NCBI RefSeq assembly: GCF_017948265.1
Contig: NZ_CP072852.1
Coordinates: 868,001 to 932,000, forward strand
Direction: 5' to 3'
Length of the DNA: 64,000 bases
Origin: Rhodoferax sp. PAMC 29310
GTDB taxonomy: Bacteria; Pseudomonadota; Gammaproteobacteria; Burkholderiales; Burkholderiaceae_C
The notes under the pieces were generated by a model. The model was not told the origin of the DNA and did no database searches. It saw only the letters and a list, made by a program, of their open reading frames with translations. Below, piece after piece: positions 62,063-64,000 of the stretch (within the stretch, counting starts at the first letter, position 1; each line of letters starts with the position of its first letter). Made by a program: the position numbers and the translations under genes.

Positions 62063-64000
62063 TCAGGCCACGGCCTCAACCACCGGCTGCCCCAGGTTTT
62101 TCAGCACATCGCGCACCATCTGGGCGCGGTCTTTGGCATCGGGCAACTCGCGCTCAATGCGCAGCTTCTCGTTGCCAGCCAGTTTGATGTGTTTGTTTTT
62201 TTGAATCATTTGAATAATCTTCATCGGGTCGATGGGCGGATTTTTCTTGAAGGTGATGGTGATCACACCAGGGGCGGCATCCACTTTCACCACGCCGAAA
62301 GGCTTGGCGATGACCCGCAGGCGGTGAACGTCAATCAGCGTTTGCGCCTGTGGGGGCAGCTTGCCGAAGCGGTCGATGATTTCTTCCAACAAGCCGTCGA
62401 TCTGGTCGGTGTTCTTGGCCGTTGCTAGTTTTTTATAGAAGCTCAGGCGCAGGTGCACATCGCCGCAGTAGTCGTTGGGCAGCAGGGCGGGCGCGTGCAA
62501 ATTGATTTCTGTGGTGACGTTCAGCGGGCTCAAAAGGTCTGGCTCAACACCGGCTTTCAGGCAGCGCACGGCCTCTGACAGCATCTCGTTGTAGAGCTGG
62601 AAGCCGATTTCGAGCATGTTGCCGCTCTGGTTTTCACCCAGCACCTCGCCGGCACCGCGAATCTCCAGATCGTGCATGGCCAGATAAAAGCCGCTGCCCA
62701 GTTCTTCCATGGCCTGAATGGCGTCCAGCCGCTGGGTGGCCTGCTTGGTCAAGCCCTCCAAATCCGGCACCATCAAATAGGCGTAGGCTTGGTGGTGGCT
62801 TCGCCCCACGCGTCCGCGCAATTGGTGTAACTGCGCCAGACCAAACTTGTCGGCCCGGCTCATCACGATGGTGTTGGCGGTGGGCACGTCAATGCCGGTT
62901 TCAATGATGGTGGAGCACAGCAGCAAGTTGTAGCGCTGGGCCACAAAGTCGCGCATCACGCTTTCGAGCTGGCGCTCGGGCATCTGGCCGTGGGCCACGG
63001 CGATGCGGGCTTCGGGCAAGAGCTCTTCCAGCCTGGCGCGACGGTTCTCAATGGTTTCCACCTCGTTGTGCAGAAAGTAGACCTGGCCGCCGCGTTTCAA
63101 TTCGCGCAGCACCGCTTCGCGAATAACACCGTTGCCTTCGGTGCGCACAAAGGTCTTGATGGCCAGACGTCGTTGCGGCGCGGTGGCAATCACGCTCAGG
63201 TCGCGCAGGCCTTCCAGCGCCATGCCCAAGGTGCGGGGAATGGGGGTGGCGGTTAGCGTCAGCACGTCCACTTCGGCGCGAAAGGCTTTCATCTGCTCTT
63301 TGTGGCGCACACCAAAGCGGTGCTCTTCGTCAATGATGAGCAGACCCAGGTCTTTGAACTTGGTGGACTCGCTGAGCAACTTGTGGGTGCCCACGACGAT
63401 GTCTACGGTGCCGTCGGCCACGCCTTTCAGGGCGGCGGTGATTTCCTTGCCTGATCGAAAGCGGCTCATCTCGGCCACTTTTACCGGCCATTTGCTGAAT
63501 CGGTCCACCAGGGTTTGGTAGTGCTGCTCCGCCAGCAAGGTGGTGGGTGCCAAAAACGCCACCTGTTTGCCACCGGTGATGGCGATGAACGCCGCACGCA
63601 ACGCCACCTCGGTCTTGCCAAAACCCACGTCACCACACACCAGGCGGTCCATGGGGCGGGGGCTGATCATGTCTTGAATGACGGCATGAATGGCGGCCGC
63701 CTGGTCAGGCGTTTCCTCAAAGCCAAAGTCGTTGGCAAAGGTTTCGTAGTCGTTGGGTGAGTAGCGGAAGGCGTGGCCTTCACGGGCCGCACGGCGGGCG
63801 TAGATGTTGAGCAACTCGGCAGCCGAATCGCGCACCTGTTCGGCAGCTTTGCGCTTGGCCTTGTCCCAGGCGGCCGAGCCCAGCTTGTGCAGCGGCGCTT
63901 CGTCCGCGCTCACGCCGGTGTAGCGGCTGATGAGCTGCAACTGGCTGACTGGCACATACAAGGTGGCTTTGTCGGCGTATTCCAGGTGCAAAAACTCCTG
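62063..64000 (-). CDS. mfd: Transcription-repair coupling factor Mfd, C-terminal part (5' end beyond window)
   Basis: Mfd removes stalled RNA polymerase and recruits UvrA. About 645 residues are in the window. The RNAP-interacting region (EYADKATLYVPVSQLQLISR) is followed by a SF2 helicase with Walker A GDVGFGKTEVA, DEEHRFG and TRAP motifs (GRVGRSHHQAYAYLM), then the C-terminal TRCF domain. The last residues are EAVA. The N-terminal UvrB-like half is outside. It is upstream of serB on the same strand. Confidence 0.97.
   Translation of the reverse strand, partial: QEFLHLEYADKATLYVPVSQLQLISRYTGVSADEAPLHKLGSAAWDKAKRKAAEQVRDSAAELLNIYARRAAREGHAFRYSPNDYETFANDFGFEETPDQAAAIHAVIQDMISPRPMDRLVCGDVGFGKTEVALRAAFIAITGGKQVAFLAPTTLLAEQHYQTLVDRFSKWPVKVAEMSRFRSGKEITAALKGVADGTVDIVVGTHKLLSESTKFKDLGLLIIDEEHRFGVRHKEQMKAFRAEVDVLTLTATPIPRTLGMALEGLRDLSVIATAPQRRLAIKTFVRTEGNGVIREAVLRELKRGGQVYFLHNEVETIENRRARLEELLPEARIAVAHGQMPERQLESVMRDFVAQRYNLLLCSTIIETGIDVPTANTIVMSRADKFGLAQLHQLRGRVGRSHHQAYAYLMVPDLEGLTKQATQRLDAIQAMEELGSGFYLAMHDLEIRGAGEVLGENQSGNMLEIGFQLYNEMLSEAVRCLKAGVEPDLLSPLNVTTEINLHAPALLPNDYCGDVHLRLSFYKKLATAKNTDQIDGLLEEIIDRFGKLPPQAQTLIDVHRLRVIAKPFGVVKVDAAPGVITITFKKNPPIDPMKIIQMIQKNKHIKLAGNEKLRIERELPDAKDRAQMVRDVLKNLGQPVVEAVA

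Noticed and set aside
1..64000. CRISPR array, prophage, insertion sequence, toxin-antitoxin or secretion-system locus
   Set aside because: No spacer-repeat periodicity, transposase, integrase, capsid or toxin-like product was seen; the content is housekeeping and metabolic genes.

Overview
The window looks like ordinary chromosome from a betaproteobacterium of the order Burkholderiales, most likely family Comamonadaceae (Rhodoferax/Polaromonas-like). The basis is protein-level resemblance: a TIGR04438-type small Trp-rich protein, a six-gene Mrp set with fused MrpA-B, the ccoI-S-N-O-Q-P-G-H order, pilU embedded in a dap cluster, and the comamonad style of DapE, PrmB and MurI. The species assignment is inference. 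I see no rRNA, tRNA, CRISPR array, insertion sequence, prophage or integrase. Coding density is very high and no gene-free stretch exceeds 300 bases.

Layout. 1-7.4 kb (minus strand): dapC, dapD, pilU, dapE, prmB and an ABC-F ATPase cut by the left edge, with a small four-cysteine protein upstream of dapC. 7.6-11.5 kb: murI directly behind a class I fumarase (minus), and a divergent class II fumarase, fumC (plus). 11.5-18.2 kb (minus): Mrp Na+/H+ antiporter operon AB-C-D-E-F-G with five ATGA-type junctions or near-junctions, preceded by a UPF0114 membrane protein. 18.4-25.7 kb: acetyl-CoA synthetase, a small cytochrome c, a small Trp-rich protein, ilvD with a divergent LysR regulator, lgt and a crotonase-family enzyme. 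25.7-34.1 kb: a universal stress protein divergent from the complete cbb3 oxidase cluster ccoI-S-N-O-Q-P-G-H plus a small membrane protein; two FNR/ANR-type boxes mark micro-oxic control. 34.1-39.2 kb (minus): moxR, DUF58, transglutaminase-like tgpA and mltB, an envelope-related operon. 39.2-46.3 kb (plus): a deacetylase-family protein, an MscS-type channel, etfB-etfA behind a LiuR-like palindrome, a DmdC-type acyl-CoA dehydrogenase and a nitronate monooxygenase-family protein. 46.3-53.9 kb (minus): a glutathione S-transferase overlapping trhO, a beta-CASP RNase, and the chaperone block FKBP, grpE (sigma-32 promoter), dnaK, dnaJ. 53.9-64 kb: an HxlR regulator, a ComFB-family protein, the SpoVR-YeaH-PrkA stress module, metY, serB and the C-terminal half of mfd cut by the right edge.

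Functional themes are lysine and peptidoglycan precursor synthesis (dap genes, murI), TCA and acetate metabolism (two fumarases, acs), micro-oxic respiration (cbb3), acyl-CoA oxidation with electron transfer through ETF, and protein quality control.

No clearly new multi-gene system is present. The most unusual signal is a family of about 45-60 bp interspersed repeats (core GATAGCTGCTTGCGC, ending GGGCTA.AGGCC). It lies in intergenic gaps, apparently supplies the 3' end of one gene, and appears in the same reading frame inside the neighbouring genes dapE and prmB. Other points worth checking are a class II FNR geometry favouring uspA over ccoI, the LiuR-like operator before etfBA, the unannotatably small four-Cys protein, and the in-frame TGA-TTG junction between fumarase and murI.
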